DNA of 64,000 bases, from positions 248,001-312,000 of the forward strand of contig NZ_JXJP01000002.1 of NCBI RefSeq assembly GCF_000826645.1. The letters run 5' to 3'. Source of the stretch: Psychroserpens mesophilus (GTDB taxonomy: Bacteria > Bacteroidota > Bacteroidia > Flavobacteriales > Flavobacteriaceae). The notes under the pieces were generated by a model. It was not told the DNA's origin. It made no database searches and saw only the letters and a program-made list of their open reading frames with translations. Every line of letters starts with the position of its first letter. Positions within the stretch are counted from its first letter, which is position 1. Positions 18,186-27,270 of the stretch are shown here, in pieces. The position numbers and the translations under genes are program-made.

Positions 18186-18864
18186 AAACATAAAACACGT
18201 ATTCTTCGATCTCGATCATACGCTTTGGGATTTTGATAAAAACTCAGCATTAACATTTGATAAAATATTTCACTTACATCAAATCGATATTGACAGAAAT
18301 CAATTTTTGTCGGTTTATGAACCTATCAATTTAGACTATTGGAAACTATATCGTGATGAAAAAATTGACAAACCCAATTTGCGTTACAGTCGCTTGAAAG
18401 ACACTTTTGACGCAATTAGTTTCAAAATTTCAGACGATACGATACATAAGTTATCTGAAGATTATATAGCGTATTTAACAACATTTAATCATTTGTTTGA
18501 AGGTACTTTTGATATTTTAGAACATTTGAAGGATCGCTATCAGTTACACATCATTACCAACGGATTTGATGAAGCGCAACAAAAGAAGATGGATAATGCT
18601 AAGATTGCTCAGTATTTCAAAACGGTTACCAATTCTGAAATTGCTGGTGTCAAAAAGCCCAATCCAATAATTTTTAACTACGCTTTAGAAGCTGCAAAAG
18701 CTAAACCGCACGAAAGTATAATGATTGGCGATAGTCTTGAAGCTGATGTTTTAGGAGCACTTGATGTTGGTTTTGACGCCATTTTATTTAATTACCATAA
18801 CCACAATCCAGAATCTCATATCAAACAGATAAAGACTTTGTTAGATATAAAATTGTATCTTTAA
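18175..18864 (+). CDS. yjjG: YjjG-family noncanonical pyrimidine nucleotidase (HAD)
   Basis: 229 residues, haloacid-dehalogenase fold. Motif I FFDLDHTLWDFD carries the nucleophile Asp12 and Asp14; motif II is HIITNGF; motif III/IV is KKPNP and MIGDSLEADVLGA. YjjG enzymes dephosphorylate pyrimidine nucleoside monophosphates, including damaged or non-standard ones. The gene begins inside the end of the deacetylase-like gene (11-base overlap) although the two have no obvious functional link. Confidence 0.92.
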   Translation: MKIKNIKHVFFDLDHTLWDFDKNSALTFDKIFHLHQIDIDRNQFLSVYEPINLDYWKLYRDEKIDKPNLRYSRLKDTFDAISFKISDDTIHKLSEDYIAYLTTFNHLFEGTFDILEHLKDRYQLHIITNGFDEAQQKKMDNAKIAQYFKTVTNSEIAGVKKPNPIIFNYALEAAKAKPHESIMIGDSLEADVLGALDVGFDAILFNYHNHNPESHIKQIKTLLDIKLYL

Positions 18865-18901
18865 TTTCTTCTCATTATAATTAAAAATAAAACTAATTTA
18901 C

Positions 18902-19789
18902 ATGAAACATATCGCCTTAATTTTTTCAATGGTAGTCCTTATTTCTTTCAATGGTTTTTCCCAAGATGAAGTCATAAATGTTGAAGCTATCGATAATTAT
19001 AAATATATCATTGTACCATTGAAATATGAATTTTTGAGTGATACAGATCAATATCAAATAAATTCCCTGACTAAATTTTTGTTCAATAAATATGGTTACA
19101 CAGCTTTTTTAGAAAATGATCCGTTCCCAGAAGATTTAAGAAGGAATAGATGTTTGGCTTTAAAAGCTGAAGTGGTAAAAGACAGAGGTGGTTTTTTAAG
19201 TACAAAACTTATTATAAACCTAATGGATTGTAACGGACAGCTAATTGTGGCCTCAAAAGTTGGAAAATCCAGAGAAAAAGAATTTAAAATATCATACAAT
19301 TTAGCACTTAGGAATGCTTTTGAAACGTTTCAGTTTCACAATTATAACTATAAATCAGACCCTAAAATTGAAGCATTATCTTCTAACTTAAATAATGAGT
19401 CTTCCAATATCAGTAATGAAGAAACTAAAAAGGCAGAGGAAGAAATTGAACGCTTAAAACAAGAAGTGGCAGCTTTAAAACAAGAAAAAGTAGAAGAGAA
19501 ATCAGCTATGGTTGCTGTTCCTGAGCCTATAGCAAAAGATGAAAAGTTAGCGCATACTAAAGTTTTGTCAGAAGCTAGTCATGTGTTATTTGCTCAACCA
19601 ATATCCAACGGATTTCAAGTGGTTGATACAACACCAAAAGTCGTTATGATTCTTCTAGAAACCCCTAAAACAAATACCTTTATCGTAAAAGATCAAAATG
19701 CAATCGTTTATAAGGAGGATGGATTTTGGTATTTGTCTAAAAATGACGGTAAATCAACATCCCTTGAAACCTTAAACATCAAATTTTAA
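18902..19789 (+). CDS. Secreted protein of unknown function with coiled coil
   Basis: 295 residues. The signal peptide ends NGFSQ at about residue 21. Residues 30-150 form a mixed domain beginning NYKYIIVPLKYEF that is often seen in flavobacterial periplasmic proteins without a name. A charged helix rich in Lys/Glu (EEEIERLKQEVAALKQEK, about 178-196) predicts a coiled coil. The final ~70 residues are beta-rich. Its stop overlaps the stop of rarA on the other strand by four bases (TTAA). Function unknown. Confidence 0.83.
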   Translation: MKHIALIFSMVVLISFNGFSQDEVINVEAIDNYKYIIVPLKYEFLSDTDQYQINSLTKFLFNKYGYTAFLENDPFPEDLRRNRCLALKAEVVKDRGGFLSTKLIINLMDCNGQLIVASKVGKSREKEFKISYNLALRNAFETFQFHNYNYKSDPKIEALSSNLNNESSNISNEETKKAEEEIERLKQEVAALKQEKVEEKSAMVAVPEPIAKDEKLAHTKVLSEASHVLFAQPISNGFQVVDTTPKVVMILLETPKTNTFIVKDQNAIVYKEDGFWYLSKNDGKSTSLETLNIKF

Positions 19790-21066
19790 TAACCGTACTT
19801 ATCTTTCCAGCGAAGCTTTAAAAATTCGCGTTGTGCATTTTCACGTGCATTATTTCCAGGATTATAAAGTTTTGTGTTTTGAATCTCTTCTGGTAAGAAT
19901 TCCTGATTTGCAAAATTGTTATCGTAACTGTGTGCATATTTATAAGCGTCGCCATAGCCTAATTCTTTCATTAATTTGGTTGGCGCATTTCTTATAGACA
20001 ATGGAACAGATAAATCGCCTGTCTCTTTTACAAGTTGTTGAGCCTTACCAATAGCTTCATAAGCTGCGTTGCTTTTTGGCGAAGTTGCTAAATACGTTGC
20101 GCACTGACTCAAAATTATTCGAGATTCTGGAAATCCTATAACAGTTACTGCCTGAAATGTGTTGTTTGCAATTACCAATGCTGTAGGATTTGCATTGCCA
20201 ATATCTTCACTTGCTAAGATAATTAAACGTCTTGCAATAAATTTAACATCTTCTCCACCTTCAATCATTCGTGCTAACCAGTACACAGCAGCATTAGGAT
20301 CACTACCTCGAATCGATTTTATAAATGCCGAAATAATGTCATAGTGTTGTTCTCCAGTTTTATCATATCGAACTGTATTGTTTTGAACTTTTTCTGAAAC
20401 AACGTCATTTGTTATTACAATCGTGTCATCACTGTTATATGAGGTAACAATAAGTTCAAATACATTTAAAAGCTTCCTGGCATCACCTCCTGAAAGTCTG
20501 ATAAGAGCTTCCGTTTCTTTTAATTTAATGGTGCGTTTTGAAAGTATTTCATCGTCCTTAATAGCACGTTTTAAAAGCGCTTCCAAATCGGTTTTGTCAA
20601 AGGCATTCAAGACATAGACCTGACATCTGGAAAGAAGTGCAGGAATCACTTCAAAACTCGGGTTTTCAGTTGTGGCACCAATAAGAGTTACCCATCCTTT
20701 TTCAACAGCTTGTAACAAGGAATCTTGCTGAGATTTACTAAACCTATGTATCTCATCAATGAATAAAATGGGGTTTTTTGTTGTAAATAAACCACCACTT
20801 TGCTTGGCTTTATCAATAACATCTCTAATGTCTTTAACACCAGAGTTTATAGCACTCAAGGTGTAAAAAGGTCGTTTAGATTCGTTGGCTATAATATTAG
20901 CAAGTGTCGTTTTTCCTGTGCCTGGAGGACCCCAAAAAATCATAGAGGCAATAACACCATGTTGCAATTGCTGAGTTAAAACACCAGTTTTGCCCACTAA
21001 ATGTGACTGACTTAAGTAATCGTCAAGCGTTTGTGGGCGTAATCGTTCTGCTAATGGTTCATTCAT
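19786..21066 (-). CDS. rarA: Replication-associated recombination protein RarA (MgsA)
   Basis: 426 residues, AAA+ ATPase of the clamp-loader group that acts at stalled replication forks. Walker A GPPGTGKT is at residues 46-53, Walker [12 protein letters not shown] follows, sensor 1 is GATTENPSF, and the C-terminal half has the RarA tetramer domain with [17 protein letters not shown] and GNANPTAL. All key ATPase residues are present. It is convergent with the coiled-coil protein and divergent from the rhomboid gene. Confidence 0.96.
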   Translation of the reverse strand: MNEPLAERLRPQTLDDYLSQSHLVGKTGVLTQQLQHGVIASMIFWGPPGTGKTTLANIIANESKRPFYTLSAINSGVKDIRDVIDKAKQSGGLFTTKNPILFIDEIHRFSKSQQDSLLQAVEKGWVTLIGATTENPSFEVIPALLSRCQVYVLNAFDKTDLEALLKRAIKDDEILSKRTIKLKETEALIRLSGGDARKLLNVFELIVTSYNSDDTIVITNDVVSEKVQNNTVRYDKTGEQHYDIISAFIKSIRGSDPNAAVYWLARMIEGGEDVKFIARRLIILASEDIGNANPTALVIANNTFQAVTVIGFPESRIILSQCATYLATSPKSNAAYEAIGKAQQLVKETGDLSVPLSIRNAPTKLMKELGYGDAYKYAHSYDNNFANQEFLPEEIQNTKLYNPGNNARENAQREFLKLRWKDKYGY

Positions 21067-21142
21067 ACCGTAAAATTACAAAAATGAACGTGACAATATT
21101 TCATAGTTTTAATAAATGGAGAGCAATTTGCTAATTATATTT

Positions 21143-21150
21143 TAAATTTG
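21143..21150 (+). promoter_or_regulatory. Candidate -7 element close to the rhomboid start
   Basis: TAAATTTG matches TAnnTTTG perfectly and ends three bases before the ATG at 21154. A start site at the usual distance would make the mRNA leaderless. No well-spaced -33 TTG. Confidence 0.45.
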
Positions 21151-21153
21151 AAG

Positions 21154-21900
21154 ATGAGTCACAACCAACAGCATTTTAGATATTCTACAGGAGTCGTTGC
21201 CTACCCTGTGTTTTTTGTGCTGTCAATCTGGATAGTATTTTGGTTGCAGGTTCGTTTTTTTCCTGCTATTAAAACTTTTGGCGTGTATCCTCAAAAGTTG
21301 GAAGGCTTGAGTGGCATCTTTTTTAGTCCGTTTATTCATGCCGATATTCAGCACTTATATCACAATAGTATTCCGCTATTTATTTTGTCTGTTGCTTTAT
21401 TTTATTTCTATCGGAAAATATCCTGGAAAGTTATTCTCTACGGAATTATTTTATCAGGATTAATCACCTGGATTATCGGACGACCTTCAAATCATATTGG
21501 TGCCAGCGGATTGGTTTATGTGCTGGTGAGTTTTATTTTCTTTAAAGGTGTCTTCGCTAAACATTATCGTTTAGTAGCGTTATCTCTGATGATTATTTTT
21601 CTCTATGGAAGCATGATTTGGTATGTGTTTCCCGTTAAGGAAGGCATGTCTTGGGAAGGGCATTTAGGCGGATTAATTTCTGGATTGCTATTTGCTTTAA
21701 TTTTTAGAAAATCGGTAGCAAAGCCAGAACGCTATGTTTGGCAACAACCAGATTATAACGAAGATGATGATCCGTTTTTGAAACACTTTGATGAAAATGG
21801 AAACTTTATCGAAAACCTCGAACCAGAAATAGAAGAAGAGATGTCTTCTGAAGAAAACCAATTAAATATTACCTATACGTTTAAAAAAAGAGAAGACTAA
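21154..21900 (+). CDS. Rhomboid family intramembrane serine protease
   Basis: 248 residues with about six membrane helices. The catalytic Ser lies in GASGLVY (Ser118) and the catalytic His in GHLGG (His170); the conserved HxxxN of the second helix reads HLYHNS. Rhomboids cut single-pass membrane proteins inside the lipid bilayer. The C-terminal ~50 residues are acidic and cytoplasmic. I use the ATG at 21154 rather than a TTG two codons earlier, because the TTG overlaps the promoter box. Confidence 0.94.
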   Translation: MSHNQQHFRYSTGVVAYPVFFVLSIWIVFWLQVRFFPAIKTFGVYPQKLEGLSGIFFSPFIHADIQHLYHNSIPLFILSVALFYFYRKISWKVILYGIILSGLITWIIGRPSNHIGASGLVYVLVSFIFFKGVFAKHYRLVALSLMIIFLYGSMIWYVFPVKEGMSWEGHLGGLISGLLFALIFRKSVAKPERYVWQQPDYNEDDDPFLKHFDENGNFIENLEPEIEEEMSSEENQLNITYTFKKRED

Positions 21901-21919
21901 TACCTGTGCCTGATGTTGT

Positions 21920-22657
21920 TTACTTCATTCTTTGTCTAACAGCTTCATAAAGGAAAGCGCCACAAGCTACCGAAACATTTAAAGATTCAATCTCTCCAAG
22001 AATAGGAAGCTTGGCCTGATCATCGGCAACTTTTAAAACTGACGGATTAATACCTTTTCCTTCAGAACCCATTACAATGGCACAAGGTTCCTTAAAAGAA
22101 ACATCATAAATGGTATGTTCGGCTTTTTCAGTAGCTGCAATAACTTTAATTCCTGAGGCTTGCATATAAAATACAGCGTCTTTAATATGATCTACTTTAC
22201 AAATTGGGATTTTGAAAATTGCACCAGCACTCGTTTTAATAGTATCACCATTGACTGGAGCACCACCTTTTTTCTGAATGATAATTCCTGAAACTCCTGT
22301 GCATTCCGCAGTTCTTATAATGGCACCAAAATTTCGTACATCACTTAATTGGTCGAGTAGAAGAAATAGTGGTGTTTTATCAGATTCTAATACAGTTTCA
22401 ACAAGGTTTTCAAGTGTATAAAATGAAATTGGAGCAATTTGAGCAATAGCACCTTGGTGATTTTGTTTGGAAAGCCTGTTTAGTTTTTCAACTGGAACAT
22501 AAGAGACATTGAGACGTTCTTTTCTCAGTAAGTCTTCCAATTCAGTAAATAAATCACCTCTCAATCCTTTTTGAAGAAATACCTTATCGATATTTTCTCC
22601 AGATTTTACGGCTTCTATAATAGCACGAATACCAAAAATTGTTGTCTCTTTTTCCAT
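21920..22657 (-). CDS. rlmB: 23S rRNA (guanosine-2'-O) methyltransferase, RlmB-type
   Basis: 245 residues of the SpoU/TrmH family. The N-terminal substrate-binding domain begins TTIFGIRAIIEA; the knotted SAM-binding domain has DQLSDVRNFGAIIRTAE, GSEGKGINP and LPILGEIESLNVSVA, motifs 1-3 of the family. RlmB methylates G2251 in the peptidyl-transferase region in E. coli. The ATG at 22657 gives the standard start MEKETTIFG; an upstream in-frame GTG would lie inside the preceding terminator. A -7 box ends only four bases before this ATG. Confidence 0.93.
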   Translation of the reverse strand: MEKETTIFGIRAIIEAVKSGENIDKVFLQKGLRGDLFTELEDLLRKERLNVSYVPVEKLNRLSKQNHQGAIAQIAPISFYTLENLVETVLESDKTPLFLLLDQLSDVRNFGAIIRTAECTGVSGIIIQKKGGAPVNGDTIKTSAGAIFKIPICKVDHIKDAVFYMQASGIKVIAATEKAEHTIYDVSFKEPCAIVMGSEGKGINPSVLKVADDQAKLPILGEIESLNVSVACGAFLYEAVRQRMK

Positions 22658-22661
22658 GCGC

Positions 22662-22669
22662 CAAAGGTA
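22662..22669 (-). promoter_or_regulatory. -7 element of rlmB, fused to the preceding terminator
   Basis: Minus-strand TACCTTTG (perfect TAnnTTTG) lies one base after the T tract of the terminator at 22671-22696 and four bases before the rlmB ATG. Confidence 0.55.
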
Positions 22670-22670
22670 T

Positions 22671-22696
22671 AAAAAAACCACCTCATAAAAGGTGGT
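22671..22696 (-). terminator. Intrinsic terminator after the arylsulfotransferase gene
   Basis: On the minus strand AGGTGGT and ACCACCT form a 7-base-pair stem (22677-22683 / 22690-22696) with a six-base loop and a T tract at 22671-22677. It lies 20 bases past the stop at 22717. Confidence 0.85.
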
Positions 22697-22716
22697 CTTA
22701 GTTGATGTATTAAAAA

Positions 22717-24360
22717 TTAATGTTTAATAATTTTTTTCGTAATCGATCTGGTATTTGAAGAAATCCGTAAAAAATATATACCTGAATCAAAATTCGAAAC
22801 ATTGATCTTATGTGTATCATTAACTTGAAGAATTAAGGCTCCAAGACTATTATAAACTTCAATCCTATTGATACTACGAGATGAATTTATGTTTATAATG
22901 TCTGAAGCAGGATTTGGGTAAATCGCTACATCTTGAATTGAAAATTCTTCAGTACTTAGAACATCACAAGGCGCATTGTTTTCTGAATTGAGTTCTATTG
23001 GATTTCCTGGAGTTAAATCTCTTCCTGTAAAAGCAGGGTGATCAAGACTGTATTTTGTAGCTCTAAATACGGTGTTTGGAACAGCTTCAGGATCATCACC
23101 TTGAGCCATAATTCCAGATGTTCCTGTAGGATTAATGTATTCCCAGACAATGTTGTCGTTAGTGTCGATTTCGAAAAAATAACCAGAATCGCCATCGCAA
23201 ATCAAAATATTTCCGTTAGGCAACATTTGCGCACTGGATAATATTCTAGAAAAGAAATTAGTTGGGTCGTCTGGATTCGTATAGGTGTAATCGGTAGTTG
23301 CTGGTCCATAAGCCGTGTTAGAAGTGTAATCATAAACACCAGGAGCTGTTGTTGGAGGGGTCAAAATAAATATTTCAGAAAAGCTTGGCGTTCTTGTAAA
23401 TCCATTATTATATAAAATCAACTGACCAGCATTTGGTAAGCCATCTGGAATCCAATGAGGATAGTGCTGACCGAAAAGTTTTTGATCACTTTGAGTACCT
23501 TGTTTATAGGCTTGAGGATTTCCCCATCTGTATAAAAGGTCACCACCTTTCCCATAAGTGCCACCAAGATTGCTGGAAGCTTCAGAAGTCGTTGTCGAGT
23601 GATCAATAATATAAATTTCACTTAAGTGTCTTGAACTCATTACAATTTGGTCAAGATTCTCATTATATTGAATAGAATTCATGTGAAGCCAGTTGGCACT
23701 TCCACTTAAACCTCCTAAAAAGTTGATGTCAAGTAATTGTGGATTGTCCTCAACAACACCAAAATTGTCTTTTGTAGCATCAAAATCTTGAATTAAATGG
23801 TCTTTAATATTCCATTCCCAAACAATATTAGCCTGATTCGTACCAACAGGTTCAATCTCTAAAATTTGTTCATTGTAAAGTACACCATCAGTTATTAAGT
23901 TAGGATTGCGTCCTGCTTGGATAGCTTCTGCACTAGACATAACGTTTAATACAAGAACAAGAATGTTTCCGTTGGGCATTGGAAAAATATCATGATGTTG
24001 CAATTCAGTATCACTCGAAATAGTGTAAGTCCAAGTTATATTGCCATCCCAATCGTATTTTTCAATAATGCCTCCTGCACCACCAATAGACAGAGTCGTA
24101 TTTCCTACTCTTCCAGCCCTTAATAAAGAGCCATCTTCCAATAAATAAACGGCATGTCCTGATGGGTAAGCGCTAGTCCATTGATTAACAGCTTCTCCAC
24201 AACTATTGATTAGATAAGTTTCAGTTTGCGACGTAAACAAAGTTAAGGCATTGTAGGTGTCATTTTGATTATAAGATATGACTCCAACTGTGTTTTGAGC
24301 AACTAATCCTAAATACGAAGTAATAAATACGAGTAAAAATGTAATTTTTTTTAGATTCAT
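22717..24360 (-). CDS. T9SS-secreted arylsulfotransferase-like protein
   Basis: 547 residues. A signal peptide (ends GLVAQ) is followed by a beta-propeller of the ASST family: repeated W-containing blades such as DWDGNITWTY, LQHHDIFPMPNGNILVL, MLPNGNILICDGDSGYFFEID and NIVWEY. The last ~75 residues are a T9SS type A sorting domain (IYPNPASD, then SGIYFLRI). Known ASST enzymes transfer sulfate from one phenol to another in the periplasm; here the protein is probably exported to the surface. I cannot confirm the catalytic His by eye. Terminators lie on both sides, so it is likely transcribed alone. Confidence 0.88.
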   Translation of the reverse strand: MNLKKITFLLVFITSYLGLVAQNTVGVISYNQNDTYNALTLFTSQTETYLINSCGEAVNQWTSAYPSGHAVYLLEDGSLLRAGRVGNTTLSIGGAGGIIEKYDWDGNITWTYTISSDTELQHHDIFPMPNGNILVLVLNVMSSAEAIQAGRNPNLITDGVLYNEQILEIEPVGTNQANIVWEWNIKDHLIQDFDATKDNFGVVEDNPQLLDINFLGGLSGSANWLHMNSIQYNENLDQIVMSSRHLSEIYIIDHSTTTSEASSNLGGTYGKGGDLLYRWGNPQAYKQGTQSDQKLFGQHYPHWIPDGLPNAGQLILYNNGFTRTPSFSEIFILTPPTTAPGVYDYTSNTAYGPATTDYTYTNPDDPTNFFSRILSSAQMLPNGNILICDGDSGYFFEIDTNDNIVWEYINPTGTSGIMAQGDDPEAVPNTVFRATKYSLDHPAFTGRDLTPGNPIELNSENNAPCDVLSTEEFSIQDVAIYPNPASDIININSSRSINRIEVYNSLGALILQVNDTHKINVSNFDSGIYFLRISSNTRSITKKIIKH

Positions 24361-24465
24361 CAGTAAGTTATTGTTGAATATATTAATTGTTTTTAAGACT
24401 GAAAGTCAGGAGGTTATTAGCAAAACAATAATTAATTCAAAAATTATTTTTCTTTTTCAATGCCA

Positions 24466-24473
24466 TAAAGGTA
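24466..24473 (-). promoter_or_regulatory. Weak -7-like element before the arylsulfotransferase gene
   Basis: Minus-strand TACCTTTA differs from TAnnTTTG in the last base. It directly follows the T tract of the preceding terminator, as at rlmB; the leader would be ~100 bases. Confidence 0.3.
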
Positions 24474-24474
24474 T

Positions 24475-24498
24475 AAAAAAAGACCATTTTTTTTGGTC
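24475..24498 (-). terminator. Intrinsic terminator after the outer-membrane barrel gene
   Basis: Minus-strand GACCA (24498-24494) / TGGTC (24486-24482) with a seven-base A-rich loop, followed by a T tract at 24481-24475. The stem is short but sits 31 bases past the stop. Confidence 0.6.
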
Positions 24499-24528
24499 AA
24501 TTTCAAGGATAAGAAATATCATCTACTA

Positions 24529-26217
24529 TTAAAATGTAGCTGTAAGGCTTAAGTGAACTTTAGAATCTGATAATCTGAAGCGTTGATTTTCGGTTTTTCC
24601 ACTGGTGTAATTAAAACGGAAGAGTCCAGCTTTACTGAGAAAACCAAATCCGAAGCCAAAACCAAACAATTTGCCTTTCTGATCGCTTATCTTGTTTTCA
24701 AAGTAAGCTGCATCAATAACAGAATGAACATAAATATCACGATTTAAGCGATAGCGATACTCCGTATTAATAACTCCAAATAAGTTTGCAAATAAGCTGT
24801 TTTCTTCAAAACCTCGAATAGAGTTAATGCCTCCAAATCTTGGAAGTTCATTTTCTAGAAATGTTTCAGAATCTATAATTTGACCACTTCCTCTTACAAA
24901 AATACTATTCCGATCATTTAGATTAAATATTTTAAAAGTATGTAAAGCGAACTTGGTTTGATTTTCATCTATGGTATCAAATGTTCGGCTACCAAATCCA
25001 GCAGTAATGTCAAATAAAAAGTTGATAGGAAATAAGAAGTCATAGCTCTGACGCTTCGTATAAACATAATTACTAAAGTAATAACTCGAATTAAAATCGT
25101 TAATGGAAGATATTTCAGTATCTAATAGGTTGGAAGATCTTACGCCACTAATGCCAACACCAATAAGGTGATTAGAGTTAATTTGATAATTGAGTTTTGC
25201 AGATTGCCTTGCAGTAACAAACGTAGAATCTTTTCTAAAAATATTAAGGTTGAGTTCTACACCCAAAGGCGAGCCAAACATATAAGGCATATCAACATTG
25301 CCATCGAAGGTTTGTTGATCATTTTCATCACTTTTATAAAGTAATTTTAGAGTTTCACCATAATTAAGATTATTCGTTAAGCTTAAATTTAGATAACCAT
25401 CAAATTCAATTTTGTTGGTATCTTCATTGGTTCCAAAACCTAAAAACCCATCAAATGCATTGCTCTTGGTTTTTTCTATATACATGTATAGTATGGTTGA
25501 ATCTTTTGTAAATAAGACTTCAGGTTCTTTAATTTGATTGGCAAAACGTAAGTCATTAAGCTCAGATGTTTTTTCTTTGATACGAGCTAAATTAAATCGT
25601 TGTCCGATTTTTATCTTCATATAGCGCTTTACAAAAGCTTCTGGAAATTTGTCATAGCCTTTAATAATGATTTTATCAATAAAACGCTCTGAAGGTTGCG
25701 ATAATTCTAAACGTGCTGAAAGATGGGTTTCACTTTCGCGTTTGATATCTATAAGTTGAAGTGTCGAAAAAGGATTGCCTTGATTGGCGATTTCTGCATT
25801 TATAAATTTAAGGGTTTGTTCTAATTTTGAAATAGGAAGTGTAAATGAGGTGTCACCAGATGTTAAATCGCTCAATTTCAATATATCTTCATCAATCAAG
25901 CCATGATGTTGTATCGTAATTGACTTAAATTGAGTTTTCAAATTAAATTTAGCATGAAATAGGGAGTCATGCTGTTTTTTAAGTTCTATTAATTTACTAT
26001 TAATATAGCCAATAGATAATAAACGTTTCGTTAATGAGTCTGTTTCTGTTTGAAGAGATTTGTAATCTTTGAATTTTTTTTCATAACCCAAAGAATCAAT
26101 TACTTTGGTTTCAGTAGAATCATTTCCAGTAATCTTCAATTCTAAATTTTGCGAATGAACTTCTACAAAACATAGTGTGATGACTAAAACTATATATAGA
26201 CGAAATTGAAAAGACAT
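24529..26217 (-). CDS. BamA/TamA-like outer-membrane beta-barrel protein
   Basis: 562 residues. A signal peptide (ends EVHSQ) is followed by a helical stretch, POTRA-like units (for example ISKLEQTLKFINAEIANQGNP and KIIIKGYDKFPEAFVKRYM) and a C-terminal barrel with alternating strands. The barrel has the family pattern LPRFGGINSIRGFEENS and ends in a Phe (SLTATF), as outer-membrane proteins do. The short POTRA section suggests a specialised relative, not the essential BamA. The substrate is unknown. Confidence 0.85.
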   Translation of the reverse strand: MSFQFRLYIVLVITLCFVEVHSQNLELKITGNDSTETKVIDSLGYEKKFKDYKSLQTETDSLTKRLLSIGYINSKLIELKKQHDSLFHAKFNLKTQFKSITIQHHGLIDEDILKLSDLTSGDTSFTLPISKLEQTLKFINAEIANQGNPFSTLQLIDIKRESETHLSARLELSQPSERFIDKIIIKGYDKFPEAFVKRYMKIKIGQRFNLARIKEKTSELNDLRFANQIKEPEVLFTKDSTILYMYIEKTKSNAFDGFLGFGTNEDTNKIEFDGYLNLSLTNNLNYGETLKLLYKSDENDQQTFDGNVDMPYMFGSPLGVELNLNIFRKDSTFVTARQSAKLNYQINSNHLIGVGISGVRSSNLLDTEISSINDFNSSYYFSNYVYTKRQSYDFLFPINFLFDITAGFGSRTFDTIDENQTKFALHTFKIFNLNDRNSIFVRGSGQIIDSETFLENELPRFGGINSIRGFEENSLFANLFGVINTEYRYRLNRDIYVHSVIDAAYFENKISDQKGKLFGFGFGFGFLSKAGLFRFNYTSGKTENQRFRLSDSKVHLSLTATF

Positions 26218-26233
26218 GTACTGGATTATTTTT

Positions 26234-26241
26234 CAAAACTA
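26234..26241 (-). promoter_or_regulatory. Candidate -7 element for the outer-membrane barrel gene
   Basis: Minus-strand TAGTTTTG matches TAnnTTTG, 16 bases before the start codon. A 10-base palindrome GCAAATTTGC (26244-26253) directly overlaps the upstream side. Confidence 0.4.
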
Positions 26242-26314
26242 ACGCAAATTTGCAAGTTAAAATATGGAAGAGATAAAATAAATTTGAAAACTTTTGAAAA
26301 TTAATGGCTTTGCG

Positions 26315-26345
26315 TTTGAAAAATTGATATTTATTTCTACCTTTG
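26315..26345 (+). promoter_or_regulatory. Promoter of the str operon (rpsL)
   Basis: TTTG at 26315-26318 and TACCTTTG at 26338-26345 fit the Bacteroidota -33 / -7 elements with a 19-base spacer, the best complete promoter in the window. The 5' end of the mRNA should fall near 26349, where a CCCTC / GAGGG stem begins. Confidence 0.75.
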
Positions 26346-26348
26346 CAG

Positions 26349-26364
26349 CCCTCAAAGTAGAGGG
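26349..26364 (+). promoter_or_regulatory. 5'-end hairpin in the rpsL leader
   Basis: CCCTC (26349-26353) and GAGGG (26360-26364) pair across a six-base loop AAAGTA. It would sit at the very 5' end of the str transcript, where such stems often protect against decay. Confidence 0.5.
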
Positions 26365-26389
26365 TTAAATAATAATTATATAGAAATAT

Positions 26390-26764
26390 ATGCCAACAAT
26401 TTCACAATTAGTACGAAAAGGAAGAGCCAAAATAACCAAGAAGAGTAAATCGGCTGCTTTAGATTCGTGTCCACAAAGACGTGGTGTGTGTACTCGTGTT
26501 TACACAACGACGCCTAAGAAACCTAACTCAGCAATGCGTAAGGTAGCAAGGGTTCGTTTAACAAACGGAAACGAGGTTAATGCATACATCGGTGGAGAAG
26601 GACACAATTTACAAGAGCACTCGATAGTATTGGTTAGAGGTGGAAGGGTAAAAGATTTGCCAGGAGTTAGATATCACATCGTTCGTGGTGCCTTAGACAC
26701 AGCAGGTGTTGCAGGTAGAACACAACGTAGATCTAAGTATGGTGCAAAACGCCCTAAGAAGTAA
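26390..26764 (+). CDS. rpsL: Ribosomal protein S12
   Basis: 124 residues, decoding-centre protein of the 30S subunit. The conserved [19 protein letters not shown] segment carries Lys43, and the second streptomycin-related region reads [13 protein letters not shown]; both have the wild-type, drug-sensitive residues. First gene of the str operon; rpsG follows after 23 bases. Confidence 0.98.
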   Translation: MPTISQLVRKGRAKITKKSKSAALDSCPQRRGVCTRVYTTTPKKPNSAMRKVARVRLTNGNEVNAYIGGEGHNLQEHSIVLVRGGRVKDLPGVRYHIVRGALDTAGVAGRTQRRSKYGAKRPKK

Positions 26765-26787
26765 TTTAAAAACTTTAAGAAGAAGAC

Positions 26788-27264
26788 ATGAGAAAAAGAG
26801 CAGCAAAAAAGAGACCGCTTTTACCAGATCCACGTTTTAACGATCAGTTAGTAACTCGTTTCGTTAACATGATGATGTGGGATGGAAAAAAGTCTGTCGC
26901 TTTCAAAGTATTCTATGATGCCATTGATATTGTAGAAGCAAAGAAAACTGACGAAGAAAAAACAGCTTTAGAAACTTGGAAAGACGCTTTATCAAACGTA
27001 ATGCCTCACGTAGAAGTACGTAGTCGTCGTGTTGGTGGTGCTACATTCCAGATTCCAATGCAAATTCGTCCAGATCGTAAAGTATCAACAGCAATGAAGT
27101 GGTTGATATCTTACTCAAGAAAAAGAAATGAAAAATCAATGCCACAAAAATTAGCTGCTGAAATTTTAGCTGCAGCTAAAGAAGAAGGAGCAGCTGTAAA
27201 GAAAAGAGTTGATACTCACAAAATGGCTGAAGCAAACAAGGCATTCTCTCACTTTAGATTTTAA
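26788..27264 (+). CDS. rpsG: Ribosomal protein S7
   Basis: 158 residues. It nucleates assembly of the 30S head and, in E. coli, represses the str operon. Family patterns [33 protein letters not shown] and the closing [10 protein letters not shown] are clear. Six bases separate it from fusA. Confidence 0.98.
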   Translation: MRKRAAKKRPLLPDPRFNDQLVTRFVNMMMWDGKKSVAFKVFYDAIDIVEAKKTDEEKTALETWKDALSNVMPHVEVRSRRVGGATFQIPMQIRPDRKVSTAMKWLISYSRKRNEKSMPQKLAAEILAAAKEEGAAVKKRVDTHKMAEANKAFSHFRF

Positions 27265-27270
27265 TTACAC

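Noticed and set aside
22658-22681. GTG start of rlmB eight codons upstream
   Set aside because: The added codons lie within the preceding terminator T tract and promoter box.
26218-26389. tRNA or other stable RNA in the barrel-rpsL gap
   Set aside because: No cloverleaf or conserved T-loop; the gap is explained by two divergent promoters.
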